Source: Virgibacillus halodenitrificans JCM 12304
GTDB taxonomy: Bacteria; Bacillota; Bacilli; Bacillales; Amphibacillaceae
Length of the DNA: 64,000 nt
Direction of reading: 5' to 3'
Assembly: GCF_001310895.1 (NCBI RefSeq)
Contig: NZ_BAZS01000005.1
Location: 1-64,000, forward strand
Shown here: piece by piece, positions 1 through 7,742 of the stretch
How the letters are laid out: the number at the start of each line of letters is the position of its first letter
Position numbering within the stretch: the stretch's first letter is position 1
Program-made: the position numbers and the translations under genes
Notes under the pieces: generated by a model
What the model saw: the letters and a program-made list of their open reading frames with translations, nothing else
Database searches by the model: none
Told to the model about the DNA's origin: nothing

Positions 1-1
1 G

Positions 2-256
2 TGGTCCGAGTTCAGAAAAATGCTTGAATATAAAGCGAAATGGTACGGAAAACAAGTTGTGACTGCAGCTAAAAGTTTTGCTTCAAGTCAGCTGTGTTCC
101 AATTGTGGTCACAAGCATAAAGACGTTAAAAATCTTGCTTTGCGTGCATGGGAGTGTCCGATGTGCAAAACGCATCACCAAAGAGATATTAACGCAAGTA
201 TCAATCTTCGTAACGAAGCATTACGATTAACCGCAGGAACTGCGGGGATAGCCTAA
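2..256 (+). CDS. tnpB: RNA-guided endonuclease TnpB, C-terminal part (partial)
   Basis: This is the C-terminus of an IS200/IS605 TnpB (OrfB), the transposon-encoded RNA-guided nuclease related to Cas12. The frame is open to the window edge, so the gene is truncated by the window and not necessarily in the genome. The zinc ribbon is visible as two CxxC pairs (CSNC and CPMC, 16 residues apart). It is followed by RDINASINL, which carries the third RuvC-like catalytic Asp. The stop lies directly before the element's structured right end, the usual arrangement when the guide RNA overlaps the tnpB 3' end. The family call is firm; activity cannot be judged from this fragment. Confidence 0.9.
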   Translation, partial: WSEFRKMLEYKAKWYGKQVVTAAKSFASSQLCSNCGHKHKDVKNLALRAWECPMCKTHHQRDINASINLRNEALRLTAGTAGIA

Positions 257-340
257 TCCAAAACTAACCGTTAGGTTGGTGTTCTTAGGAATCTCCCACT
301 TCAATCACACCGTAAGGTCGATAAGTGGTGGGTAGTTCAA
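257..340 (+). ncRNA. Putative omegaRNA (reRNA) 3' region and right-end hairpin
   Basis: In TnpB systems the guide (omega/reRNA) is made from the tnpB 3' end through the right end, and its guide segment comes from DNA just outside the element. Here the non-coding tail contains a small stem (ACTAACCG/GTTAGGTTGGT region) and the long CCCACTT...AAGTGGTGGG hairpin, ending at TTCAA. The guide would then be the bases from 341 on. This is inferred from family knowledge and the visible hairpins. Confidence 0.45.
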
Positions 341-345
341 TTGCA

Positions 346-498
346 ATGTTAGGCGTATTTGTAGGTATGATCGCTTAGGATATAATCCGTTCAGGTGAAA
401 TAAATTGGAATAACATTGGCTTGCTTACTACAATTGTATTTCTTATTTTGCTTTTTATATTGGGAATAAGTTTGTATAAGAAAAAGGATGAAAATTAG
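346..498 (+). pseudogene. Fragment of a small membrane protein next to the IS end
   Basis: Read from the ATG at 346, this frame gives a short hydrophobic start, an in-frame TAG (376-378), then IIRSGEINWNNIGLL, a transmembrane stretch and a basic YKKKDEN tail. It resembles the last part of a two-helix membrane protein whose 5' half was lost at the IS boundary and which also carries a nonsense codon. There is no ribosome binding site. I do not recognise the family. Confidence 0.4.
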
Positions 499-563
499 TG
501 GTGGACTTCTATGCCATAACATGGGATTAGGTAATTGCGGAGAACTGAAAAGGAGGATTAATT

Positions 564-1103
564 ATCCATAAACTATATAAGGTAGTTCTGCTGCTAAATG
601 TTATTTTTTTGGTGTCTTGTCAAACACATGCTAAAAACATGGAAGAACCTTATGAGGGGACATCATTAGAATTGGCAGTGGTCGGCAAAGAACCTGATGT
701 GAGAGAGAAACAGTTAAACTTTAGTGAAATATCGTTAGAAGAACTCTATAACACTCCAACTGATAAATACGATGCAGTTTTTATTATGAAGGAGCATTTA
801 TCTGAAGCGTCCAAAGAAAAATATATTGAAATGTACAGAGATAAAGAAATGCCATTCTTTTTTGTAGAATCAAAAGCAAGTCATGTTCCTTTTATAAAAA
901 TGGAGAATCCGGAATCTTACGAGCAAACAGCTGAAAAAATTGACGATACACAAAATTTTATCTCTGGAATTTTGTATGTAGGCGGAGAGAAAGAATACCG
1001 TAGTTGGAAATTTTCCTACCCTATCCAGGATAGTGAAATTATACGAGATAATGTTCAAGGTATATATAGTGCAGTATTTAAAGTTACTGATGATTTGAAG
1101 TAG
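564..1103 (+). CDS. Putative lipoprotein with no standard start codon
   Basis: This is probably a surface lipoprotein of unknown function. The frame upstream of the TTG at 609 encodes HKLYK, then a hydrophobic run (VVLLLNVIFLV), then SCQT. That is a complete signal peptide with a lipobox-like LVSC. A strong AGGAGG sits at 551-556, but the codons at the right distance are ATT (561) and ATC (564); no ATG, GTG or TTG is present there. Either a rare start is used or one base has changed. Starting at TTG 609 would remove the signal peptide. The mature part (about 155 aa) is soluble and acidic, and no family was recognised. Confidence 0.55.
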   Translation: MHKLYKVVLLLNVIFLVSCQTHAKNMEEPYEGTSLELAVVGKEPDVREKQLNFSEISLEELYNTPTDKYDAVFIMKEHLSEASKEKYIEMYRDKEMPFFFVESKASHVPFIKMENPESYEQTAEKIDDTQNFISGILYVGGEKEYRSWKFSYPIQDSEIIRDNVQGIYSAVFKVTDDLK

Positions 1104-1237
1104 GAATCTAGAATAACGGGTAAAATGCTTGTGAAAAAAGGTATGAATTATGGTAAGTTATTAAAAGTCTATTGTGCAACAAACGGGCCATTTTGTAGCA
1201 TAAAATTAGCTGGTAAATTTGATTAGGGGAGATATTT

Positions 1238-1663
1238 TTGAAGAAAATTACTTTATCACTTACTTTGTTTTTTTGTGCTTTACTTTTATTTGCTTGCCAA
1301 TCTCAAGAAAAGGAAATGACTATGTTAGATGATATTTCATCGATTTCCATTTCCAAATCTAGTGGCTATGGTGGAATAAACGAAAATTATATTGCAACAA
1401 TTGATAAAGACTCAACCATATCAAGGTTTGAAGAGTCTTTGGAAAATGCAGAAGGTAGGGAACAGAAGGTTAATGTCGATACTGAAAAGCCTGATTATGA
1501 TATTTTAATTCGCTATGAAAATGGGGAAACCCACGGATTACATCTTGTGCTTGGTAATGCAGGAGAAAAAAGTAGAGTAATGTATGTTGGTCACGAAAAC
1601 AACGGTTTTGATATATCACCTGAAGGTACAGAGGTATTAAAAGATGTCTTGGATAATCAATAA
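1238..1663 (+). CDS. Hypothetical lipoprotein
   Basis: A 141-aa protein with a clear type II signal peptide: MKK, a hydrophobic core of about 15 residues, and the lipobox LFAC at about residue 20. It is therefore expected to be anchored on the outer face of the membrane. The rest is a single small soluble domain rich in beta-forming residues. I do not recognise a Pfam family. The TTG start follows AGGGGAGAT at good spacing. It lies downstream of another lipoprotein, with a 134-bp gap that carries no visible gene. Confidence 0.7.
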   Translation: MKKITLSLTLFFCALLLFACQSQEKEMTMLDDISSISISKSSGYGGINENYIATIDKDSTISRFEESLENAEGREQKVNVDTEKPDYDILIRYENGETHGLHLVLGNAGEKSRVMYVGHENNGFDISPEGTEVLKDVLDNQ

Positions 1664-1708
1664 ATGTGTACTGCAATCGGGCGCAGTTGTTGAATAACCA
1701 CCACTGTG

Positions 1709-1740
1709 CCTGAATTGGGCCATTTTTGGAATAACGGATC
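1709..1740. repeat. Dispersed intergenic element, degenerate copy
   Basis: CCTGAATTGGGCCATTTT followed by GGAATAACGG resembles two better copies near 62.6 and 63.2 kb, which share TTCCAGAATYGGRC and TTAACGGAATAA. All lie between genes. Confidence 0.4.
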
Positions 1741-1769
1741 CTGGTAATAAAAAGGGGGATGGAGAGATT

Positions 1770-2243
1770 TTGATTGATTTAAAGGAAGCGTACACTCCTA
1801 GGCCTATAAGTTTCTTGGAATTATGGGAGTATGAAGGGTGGAAAATGAAGGTGTATGGCATTTCGTCTACAGGAGATTATCCGAGGAAAAAACTTGTGGA
1901 AAGGGCAAAGGAGACAGCAATGGATATACTCCCCGTTCCAAGTGTAACTAATACACACTATGGAGCAGGTTTTATCGGTGTTCATGAAGGAGAGGGTGCA
2001 AGTTTTATTTTTATTGATTGGTGGACAAATGAAAATGAATTAATGCACCATGTTTATGTTGGACCACATGAGGAACCTGGTAATTTTGAATATGTTACTC
2101 CTAAAGGACTGATAGCCTGTTGTTGGGACCTAAAGGTGCTTAGTTTTGAGAGAGATAGTTGGGTGGATCAAATATTAAACAATCCAACAGGTGCACCAGA
2201 TATTGAAGGATATTTAAATTGTCGTCTAAATGAACTTGTTTAA
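1770..2243 (+). CDS. Conserved hypothetical protein
   Basis: A 157-aa soluble protein with no signal peptide or membrane segment. It is rich in Trp and aromatic residues (ELWEYEGWKMKVYGISS, IFIDWWTNENELMHHVYVG), which suggests a compact alpha/beta domain. I do not recognise the family. The TTG start is preceded by GGGGGATGGAG. The gene is monocistronic, followed by the intergenic region that carries the type I toxin. Confidence 0.6.
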   Translation: MIDLKEAYTPRPISFLELWEYEGWKMKVYGISSTGDYPRKKLVERAKETAMDILPVPSVTNTHYGAGFIGVHEGEGASFIFIDWWTNENELMHHVYVGPHEEPGNFEYVTPKGLIACCWDLKVLSFERDSWVDQILNNPTGAPDIEGYLNCRLNELV

Positions 2244-2355
2244 CTAACGGACATCTAGATCTTATAATATTATTCCAGAAAAGGGTGCAGTTGCGGGAAA
2301 TCGTAAGTGTAACTTCTATATTTTAGGAATATGCTTTATTATTTTTAACAAATAA

Positions 2356-2384
2356 TTCAAGTGTAGGTTATTCGGTGCTATAAT
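2356..2384 (+). promoter_or_regulatory. Sigma-A promoter of the type I toxin mRNA
   Basis: -35 TTCAAG, 17-bp spacer, -10 TATAAT with the extended TGC just before it. Transcription would start near 2391, giving a 5' leader of about 60 nt before the toxin ATG. Confidence 0.75.
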
Positions 2385-2428
2385 TAAAGAACAATAGCAT
2401 AATTGATTGAATCAAGGGTGGATCGGCG

Positions 2429-2446
2429 CACTCCCGAAAGGGGGTG
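2429..2446 (+). promoter_or_regulatory. Hairpin masking the toxin ribosome binding site
   Basis: CACTCCC-GAAA-GGGGGTG is a perfect seven-pair stem (one G-U) closed by a GNRA tetraloop. The 3' arm is the Shine-Dalgarno sequence itself, 7 nt before the ATG. Known type I toxin mRNAs often keep the SD in such a stem to slow translation. The structure is read directly; the role is inferred. Confidence 0.65.
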
Positions 2447-2452
2447 GTGCTA

Positions 2453-2539
2453 ATGACAGTTGCAGAGGGATTAATCGTGATGATTAGCTTCGGAGCGTTA
2501 ATAGTTGCAATTATGTCAGACAAAAATGACAAAAAATAA
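2453..2539 (+). CDS. Small hydrophobic type I toxin (holin-like, Hol_Tox/TxpA group)
   Basis: A 28-aa peptide: MTVAEGLIVM, one transmembrane helix (ISFGALIVAIM) and a charged SDKNDKK tail. This is the standard layout of the 'putative holin-like toxin' family, which inserts into the membrane and is silenced by an overlapping antisense RNA. The promoter, the structured SD, the terminator on the far side and an antisense transcription unit are all visible here. A second member sits at the other end of the window (63.6 kb, minus strand), with the same FG and MSDKN features. Start choice is clear from the GGGGG SD. Confidence 0.8.
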   Translation: MTVAEGLIVMISFGALIVAIMSDKNDKK

Positions 2540-2677
2540 AATCCACCCTTGAGTGTACGGCTCATTTTGGGTGGATTTCCATTCTTAACAGTGCCGATCC
2601 CCCTTGTAGGGAATCAAGCTATTGTTAGACCGGAGATGGTTGCACATCTTCGGTCATTTTCATTTTATTCAACATCT
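2520..2677 (-). ncRNA. Putative antisense antitoxin RNA (RatA-like)
   Basis: On the minus strand a TATAGT -10 (2689-2684) could start an RNA near 2677. This RNA would run antisense to the 3' half of the toxin mRNA and end at the stem AAATCCACCC/GGGTGGATTT (2539-2578), which is followed on this strand by TATTTTTTGTCATTTTT. The -35 is weak, so the promoter is uncertain. The layout matches TxpA/RatA-type loci. Confidence 0.55.
2628..2668 (+). terminator. Terminator of the toxin mRNA
   Basis: GACCGGAGATG pairs with CATCTTCGGTC (11 pairs, one G-U), followed by ATTTTCATTTTA. Confidence 0.7.
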
Positions 2678-2877
2678 AATCTTACTATACCCTTTTTTCA
2701 ACAAAAAGAAAACATCTGAGTTTATCATTTAATAAAATTATTCCAGAAAAGGTACGATTATCGTATAAAGTGCAAAATTGAACCATTATGTTGAAGTTAC
2801 AAGTAATTCAGTTTAAACATAGGAAAAGGGGAGGAAATTTAGACACTAGAAGGAGTTATGTAAATGATGCATTCACA

Positions 2878-2886
2878 TGATATAAT
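2878..2886 (+). promoter_or_regulatory. Extended -10 promoter of the type II TA pair
   Basis: TGATATAAT is a perfect extended -10. It lies about 30 bp before the antitoxin ATG. No good -35 is seen. Confidence 0.55.
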
Positions 2887-2916
2887 GATGTTAGTAAATA
2901 CAAGGCGGTGTTTAAA

Positions 2917-3195
2917 ATGAGCGTTAATCGTGAAGAGTTAAAACAGTTAATTGACAATATTCACGAAGAAGATGCAGCTGAAGTATATGATTTTATTGGA
3001 TATCTAAACATGAAACGAGAAAAAGAAGCCATTGATCAATTTGATTTAGACCTATTTACCGGGGATAAGGTACTCATCCGCCAAGTACAGAAAAGTCAAG
3101 AAGATCGCATAAATGGACGTATTTACAATCAAGAGCAAGGACTAAAATATCTTCGGAATACAATTAGGGAGTTCGAAAGTGAGCAAAACTTATAA
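2917..3195 (+). CDS. Putative antitoxin of a type II toxin-antitoxin pair
   Basis: A 92-aa, highly charged protein (MSVNREELKQLIDNIHEEDAAEVYDFIGYL) with the helical N-terminus typical of short antitoxins paired with RelE/ParE toxins. The N-terminal motif 'LKQLIDNIHEEDA.EVYDFI' is common in such Bacillus antitoxins, and the C-terminal half would bind the toxin. The ATG at 2917 follows AAGGCGG; an in-frame TTG lies 9 bases upstream. It overlaps the start of a RelE/ParE-like reading frame by 17 bases, the usual coupling, but that toxin frame is very short. Confidence 0.65.
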   Translation: MSVNREELKQLIDNIHEEDAAEVYDFIGYLNMKREKEAIDQFDLDLFTGDKVLIRQVQKSQEDRINGRIYNQEQGLKYLRNTIREFESEQNL

Positions 3196-3268
3196 TGTCT
3201 ATTGGTCACAAACTGCTCTTGATGAATTGAGTAATATCCTTACATATCCTACCCCCAATAATAACTAA
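3179..3268 (+). pseudogene. Truncated RelE/ParE-family toxin
   Basis: From the GTG at 3179 the frame reads MSKTYNVYWSQTALDELSNIL and stops after 29 codons. The first 21 residues match the opening strand and helix of RelE/ParE toxins (about 90-100 aa when complete). The remaining two thirds, with the catalytic or gyrase-binding region, is missing. The antitoxin in front is intact, so this looks like a decayed toxin with an orphan antitoxin. Confidence 0.6.
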
Positions 3269-3377
3269 CCCACTACTTTCAGACACGAACTACTTCACAA
3301 TCTGGGCCTGTTTTACAATATAGGCAGCAGCTTCTTTAAGATTTGTGCCCGATTGCATTATACTCCAATCACTGAAG

Positions 3378-3563
3378 ATGTTTAAATGGTTCGTTGAAAA
3401 TCGCTTTAAAAGCTTGGAATTATTTATTATACTGATAGCAATTGTGGTGGTAGTTAGCTTGATAATGGGCATCTACTCTACCAACAAACATTTTAAGGTG
3501 AAAGAACAAGAAAGATTAGAGTTGGAACGAAAAAGACTGGAATTAGAAAAGAAAAAGGCTTAG
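3378..3563 (+). CDS. Small membrane protein with charged C-terminal helix
   Basis: 61 aa: MFKWFVENRFKSLE, one transmembrane helix (LFIILIAIVVVVSLIMGIY), then a highly charged helix rich in E/K (KEQERLELERKRLELEKK) likely to form a coiled coil in the cytoplasm. The ATG at 3378 is preferred because it starts the amphipathic segment. The SD is weak (GAAG). Family unknown. Confidence 0.5.
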   Translation: MFKWFVENRFKSLELFIILIAIVVVVSLIMGIYSTNKHFKVKEQERLELERKRLELEKKKA

Positions 3564-3665
3564 AGAAACGTTAATTTTGTTTAGCTAAAGGGCGGTCTGT
3601 AATAAATGATAGCTCCCCATTTGCCATTGTTGGGACCAGTTTGGTGAATTAGAAGGGGTGATCTG

Positions 3666-3899
3666 TTGCTAAGAATTCTACAATTTATATTTGCTGTATT
3701 AGGCATTGCTTTTGCAGCATATGGACTTATTACAGGAAATTTTCAATTCCAAAATTATATGATGTTGTCCTTAGGTCTAATGTTTCTAGTAATGAGTATT
3801 CAGGAATTTAAAGAAGATAGAAAGGCGTATGGTTGGCTACTCTTGGTAACTTCTCTATTTACTTTGTTCGTTACAGTTCAAGGATTCTTATTAAGTTAA
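3666..3899 (+). CDS. DUF3953 (YczI-like) membrane protein
   Basis: 77 aa with three hydrophobic helices separated by short loops. The LGLMFLVMSIQEFKEDRKAYGW segment and overall size fit DUF3953/YczI of Bacillus. Function unknown. The TTG start follows AAGGGGTGATC. It stands alone between short intergenic regions. Confidence 0.65.
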   Translation: MLRILQFIFAVLGIAFAAYGLITGNFQFQNYMMLSLGLMFLVMSIQEFKEDRKAYGWLLLVTSLFTLFVTVQGFLLS

Positions 3900-4045
3900 T
3901 GGGCGCTTATCTTAAATAGAGAAGGCGCCTAAACTGAATTTTCACCATCAATCTAGGAATGTTGCTTCTATTGTTGAATAAATGATGTTTAAGTAGACCA
4001 TACTAGAATCAGTTTAATTGATTCATAGTATGGAGGCGTGGAAAA

Positions 4046-4888
4046 TTGTTGTTGTCTGAAGCATGGGAGAAGTATCATTCTGATAAGAGAATTGAAGGCT
4101 ATTCTTCGCTTACTTTGAAAATGTACAGGTTTCAGTGTAACCTTTTAAAGCGTTATTTCGGAGATAGTAGAATGAATGAAATTAACACAGATCATTTGAA
4201 GCAATACTTAATTGAAGCAGGAGAACACTTAAAACCCTCTAGTTTAGGGCATCGTATACGATTCATTAAGTCGTTATTTAAATGGGCCCATGAGGAAGGG
4301 TATATTTCGAAGAATCCAGCTGCAAAACTTAAAGAACCTAAGCTAGGTCAAAGAATTCCAAAGTTTCTTTCCAAACTTGAAATTGAACATCTTCGCGAAG
4401 GGTGTCACACTCCGATGGAAAATGCTTTATTCGAGTTTTTCTACTCAACTGGCTGCAGAATTGGAGAAGTTGCAAAGTTAAACAGGGAAGATATTAATTT
4501 CCCAGGAAATTCCGTCATCGTACACGGGAAAGGAGATAAAGAAAGGGAAGTTTATTTTAATATACGCTGTAGTATTTGGTTGAAAAGGTATCTTGAGAAA
4601 CGCAATGATGAGGAAGATTGTTTATTCGTTACTGAACGTAACCCCAAGAGTCGTATGAGTGTGGATTCACTAAGATATGTTATTAAACGTATTTCCAATA
4701 GGGCTGGTATCAAAAAAACGATTCACCCACACCAATTGAGGCACAGCTATGCAACGCATATGGGTGATAATGGCGCTCCACTCGAAGTGATTCAAAGTCT
4801 TCTTGGGCATGAAAAAAGTGAAACAACAAGGATCTATGCGCATCTTAGTGGGAAATTAAGACATGACTTTTATAGTAAATATTTTTAG
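4046..4888 (+). CDS. Tyrosine recombinase / XerC-D-like integrase
   Basis: 280 aa, complete. Residues 1-95 are the helical SAM-like core-binding domain; about 105-275 is the catalytic domain. All catalytic residues are visible: Arg138 (TGCRIGE), Lys162 (HGKGDK), His229 and Arg232 (HQLRHSYATHM), His255 (LLGHEKSETT) and Tyr264 (RIYAHL). It therefore should be active in strand exchange. The size is that of chromosomal Xer-type or small mobile-element integrases rather than large phage integrases. No other phage genes adjoin it. TTG start after GGAGGCGTG. Confidence 0.85.
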   Translation: MLLSEAWEKYHSDKRIEGYSSLTLKMYRFQCNLLKRYFGDSRMNEINTDHLKQYLIEAGEHLKPSSLGHRIRFIKSLFKWAHEEGYISKNPAAKLKEPKLGQRIPKFLSKLEIEHLREGCHTPMENALFEFFYSTGCRIGEVAKLNREDINFPGNSVIVHGKGDKEREVYFNIRCSIWLKRYLEKRNDEEDCLFVTERNPKSRMSVDSLRYVIKRISNRAGIKKTIHPHQLRHSYATHMGDNGAPLEVIQSLLGHEKSETTRIYAHLSGKLRHDFYSKYF

Positions 4889-4959
4889 AACCACAGGAAC
4901 ATTTATGTTACCGAACATATAAGGGGAAATAAGAGCAAAACTTAATGGAGGTGCGTTAT

Positions 4960-5103
4960 ATGCCCCTCCCCGAAATAATTATAAAGGAAATTGATATGTT
5001 GAGTGAAGAAGATAGGAAAAAGGTGCTCGACAAAATTAAAGAAAAATATATGGCTATAGATGCTCTTTTACTAGGCGGAAATTCCTCCTGGTGGGCTTTG
5101 TAG
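4960..5103 (+). CDS. Small antitoxin-like protein
   Basis: 47 aa, good SD (GGAGGTGCG) before the ATG. The sequence is a charged helix (IDMLSEEDRKKVLDKIKEKY) followed by LLLGGNSSWWAL. It resembles the N-terminal part of addiction-module antitoxins, but the acidic tail is absent, so it may be truncated. No toxin follows. The assignment is weak; the reading frame itself looks real. Confidence 0.4.
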   Translation: MPLPEIIIKEIDMLSEEDRKKVLDKIKEKYMAIDALLLGGNSSWWAL

Positions 5104-5307
5104 CATCTAATATCTATTTTCACTTGTCCCTGTTAATATCAAAGTTAAATAAGGAGCCCATCTTTACCTAACTAGTGGTATTGCAGCATAAGGAATTGCA
5201 AAGTAATTTAATGATAATCCTTTTTCCGTAGAACGTCCTATGTCATAGAAAACCATAAAACAACGATTATTTAAGATTTTTTGGTTGATCAGTAAAGGAA
5301 GTGTACA

Positions 5308-5829
5308 ATGGGTATTAATTTTATAAAATTAACAAAACCATCTCCAGCAATTGTAGATGTTTTTAATCGTTGGGAAAATGATCCTGATTTAGTTTACTTA
5401 ACTCGGCCAAACCAAGATCAATCAGAATTAGAACGTCAAGAACCCCTTACGTTAGAAGCTTTGGAAAATCGTTTAAAGCACCAATATATTTATCTAATAT
5501 ACGATAATGACTATTTGATCGGTGAGATGAATTATATGATTGATCCAAGCCATCTTTATAGAAAGGTTCCTGGAACTGGATGGTTAGGAATAACGATAGG
5601 TGAATCGGATGGCCGGGGGAAAGGCATAGGTTATACAGCGATTCAATATTTGGAAAAACAGATGAAGGCACAAGGGCTTAAACGTATTGAATTAGGTGTG
5701 TTTGAATTTAACAAAGCAGGTCAGAAATTATATCAGAGGCTTGGTTATAAGCAGATTGGACTTATAAAAGATTTCACCTATTATCAAGGGAGTATGTGGT
5801 CAGATATCCGAATGGAGAAGTATCTATAA
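5308..5829 (+). CDS. GNAT family N-acetyltransferase
   Basis: 173 aa, one GNAT domain. The acetyl-CoA pyrophosphate-binding motif is seen as ESDGRGKGIGYTAIQYLE (about residues 97-115), followed by a typical motif B (ELGVFEFNKAGQKLYQRLGYK). The substrate is unknown. ATG start preceded by AAGGAAGTG. Monocistronic. Confidence 0.8.
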   Translation: MGINFIKLTKPSPAIVDVFNRWENDPDLVYLTRPNQDQSELERQEPLTLEALENRLKHQYIYLIYDNDYLIGEMNYMIDPSHLYRKVPGTGWLGITIGESDGRGKGIGYTAIQYLEKQMKAQGLKRIELGVFEFNKAGQKLYQRLGYKQIGLIKDFTYYQGSMWSDIRMEKYL

Positions 5830-5930
5830 AGAGCAAATTCCAACATATTCGCATTTGTTGTATGAGGATTGCTCCTTAACAGAGCTTTTTTGGGTAATTC
5901 TAATGAATACAAAAGTACGGAGAGTTAGCT

Positions 5931-6101
5931 TTGTTACAGGAATTCCTTTTCAGTTTAATTATTACTTTTTTTATAGTTTTAATTCTAAGTTACATAGGAC
6001 AAAGATTAATTGTAAATAGAACTAGACTCGATAAAAAAACTTTTCTTGTGGTGGTTATACAAAGTTTAGTTATATCATTATTATTAACTTACATTGTTTA
6101 A
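5931..6101 (+). CDS. Small two-helix membrane protein
   Basis: 56 aa from a TTG with GGAGAG upstream. It has two hydrophobic helices (FSLIITFFIVLILSYIG and FLVVVIQSLVISLLLTYIV) separated by a basic loop (QRLIVNRTRLDKK). Function unknown; plausible because both the SD and the two-helix hairpin pattern are good. Confidence 0.45.
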   Translation: MLQEFLFSLIITFFIVLILSYIGQRLIVNRTRLDKKTFLVVVIQSLVISLLLTYIV

Positions 6102-6201
6102 AAAAGGGCCAGGATCTGGAGCTCTGGGTGTAAAAAGTTATTTTAATAATGCGATTTTTAGTCAGATGGCTTGTATGCAATAAAAAAGTAAGGAGCTATG
6201 T

Positions 6202-7457
6202 GTGATGATTAAAGGAATATATGAGCTTGTAAGCGAAGAACAGTTGAAAAAATACGCACAGCTAGCTGTGCGTGCTGGTGTAAATGTGCAGAAGAATCAA
6301 TTAGTCATTATTCATAGTGATATTAAAAATGCCCCTTTTGTACATCTAATCCAAAAAGCAGCATATGGGGCAGGAGCTTCTAATGTAGTGATGGATTGGA
6401 CAGATGAACAGTCTGTTAAAGAATTTTATCTACATGCAGCAGACGATGCCATCGACCATATTCCTGACTGGGAGGCTGCCCGCTTTAATGAGTGGGACGA
6501 TGCTGGAGTTGCTTACATCCATATTATTTCTGAAAACCTAGATGTCTTTAAGGATGTCTCTACAGAACGAATGAGTCGGTTCCAAAAGGCCTCACGTACG
6601 AAATTGCAGGAGCATCACGCAAAGATTAGATCTCACAAGTTGCGTTGGTGTCTTCTAACTGTTCCATCTCTCCAATGGGCAACCAAAGTATTTCCCGACT
6701 TGCGTAAAGAAGAAGCGCTACAATCCTTATGGCAAGTGATCTTACAGGGAGCTCGGCAGATGGAGAAAATCCAATAAGAGACTGGACAAATCATGACAGA
6801 GCTTTTGAGTCCCGGAAAAAATTTCTAAATGACAACCAATTTGAAGCATTGCATTTTAAAAATAGTCTAGGAACTAATTTATTAATTGGCATGCCTGAAA
6901 ATCATTGCTTTATCGGTGGTGGGGTTATAGATGAAGAAGGGCTCCCTTTCTTTCCAAACATACCTACGGAAGAAATATTTTCTGCACCCCATAAAAATAA
7001 GGTGAACGGTAAGCTAGTGGGCACAAAACCACTTATTTATGAGGGAAGCATCATCGATGACTTTTACCTGGTTTTTAAGGATGGAAGGATTACCGACTAT
7101 TATGCCGCAAAGGGAGATGAAGTGTTACGGAATCTTATCGAAACAGACGAAGGTTCACATTATTTAGGTGAAATTGCCTTAGTCTCTAATAAATCGCCTC
7201 TTGGCCAGGCAGATACTCTTTTTTACAATACCTTATTCGATGAAAATACAGCCTGCCATATTGGAATCGGCAACGCCTCCCCATCCAATCTTCAAAATGG
7301 CAGCAACCTATCAGAGAAAGAGTTGAAGGAAGCAGGACTTAATACTTCAATCTTGTTAGTCAATGTTACCTTTGGGAGCGAAGATATGGAAGTTACGGGA
7401 ATTAAAAAAGATGGGACTGAAATCCTGCTAATGCAAGATGGTGATTTTCAATTCTAA
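6202..7457 (+). pseudogene. M29 aminopeptidase (AmpS/PepT type), frameshifted
   Basis: Together the two frames encode a full-length M29 metallo-aminopeptidase (about 410 aa). These enzymes remove N-terminal residues from peptides in the cytoplasm. The first frame ends ...LQSLWQVILQGAR; the homologous sequence continues as ADGENPIRDWTNHDRAF in the next frame. Restoring one G in GCTCGGCAGATGG (near 6756) joins them. Metal-site regions are present in the second half: NIPTEEIFSAPHK, GEIALV and FYNTLFDENTACHIGIG. The gene starts at GTG/ATG 6202-6205 after AAGGAG. It is broken as written. Because the lesion is one missing base in a G run, a sequence error is a real alternative. Confidence 0.85.
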
Positions 7458-7742
7458 TTTTGCTCTTCTTTAGTATTAACTAAGAGATGAAGGTGAGTGT
7501 GAAAATAATGAGTTAAAATGACCATTGTCCTCCCCACAATGGAGTGCTAACATTAAAATAATTATACTAATTTACATATTACTAGTTCGAATGGACATGC
7601 TGACAAGTAAATTTTTTTTAGTTATGTATTTCAAATTAGAGGTGGTGAATTGAGTATAAAGCTACTGTAGAAGCGTTCGCTGTTTTGTACATGGTTTGTA
7701 CTAAATGAGGATGAATTCTCAAAAAAATTAGGAGGAATTACT

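Larger units (their letters stand above)
1..340 (+). mobile_element. Right end of an IS200/IS605-family insertion sequence
   Basis: This is the downstream part of an IS605-type element, with its left end outside the window. It contains the 3' end of tnpB followed by about 80 non-coding bases that fold as a long imperfect hairpin (CCCACTT near 295 pairing with AAGTGGTGGG near 324-333). It stops at TTCAA (336-340). In the IS608 group the right cleavage site is TCAA, so the element boundary is placed at 340. No target duplication is expected for this family. The DNA just beyond it is a broken membrane-protein fragment, consistent with insertion near that gene. Confidence 0.75.

Noticed and set aside
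3290-3472. Minus-strand 60-aa frame
   Set aside because: Overlaps a better plus-strand small gene and has no SD or recognisable motif.
7668-7690. Possible CcpA cre site before the GH20 gene
   Set aside because: TAGAAGCGTTCGCT mismatches the consensus at four fixed positions.
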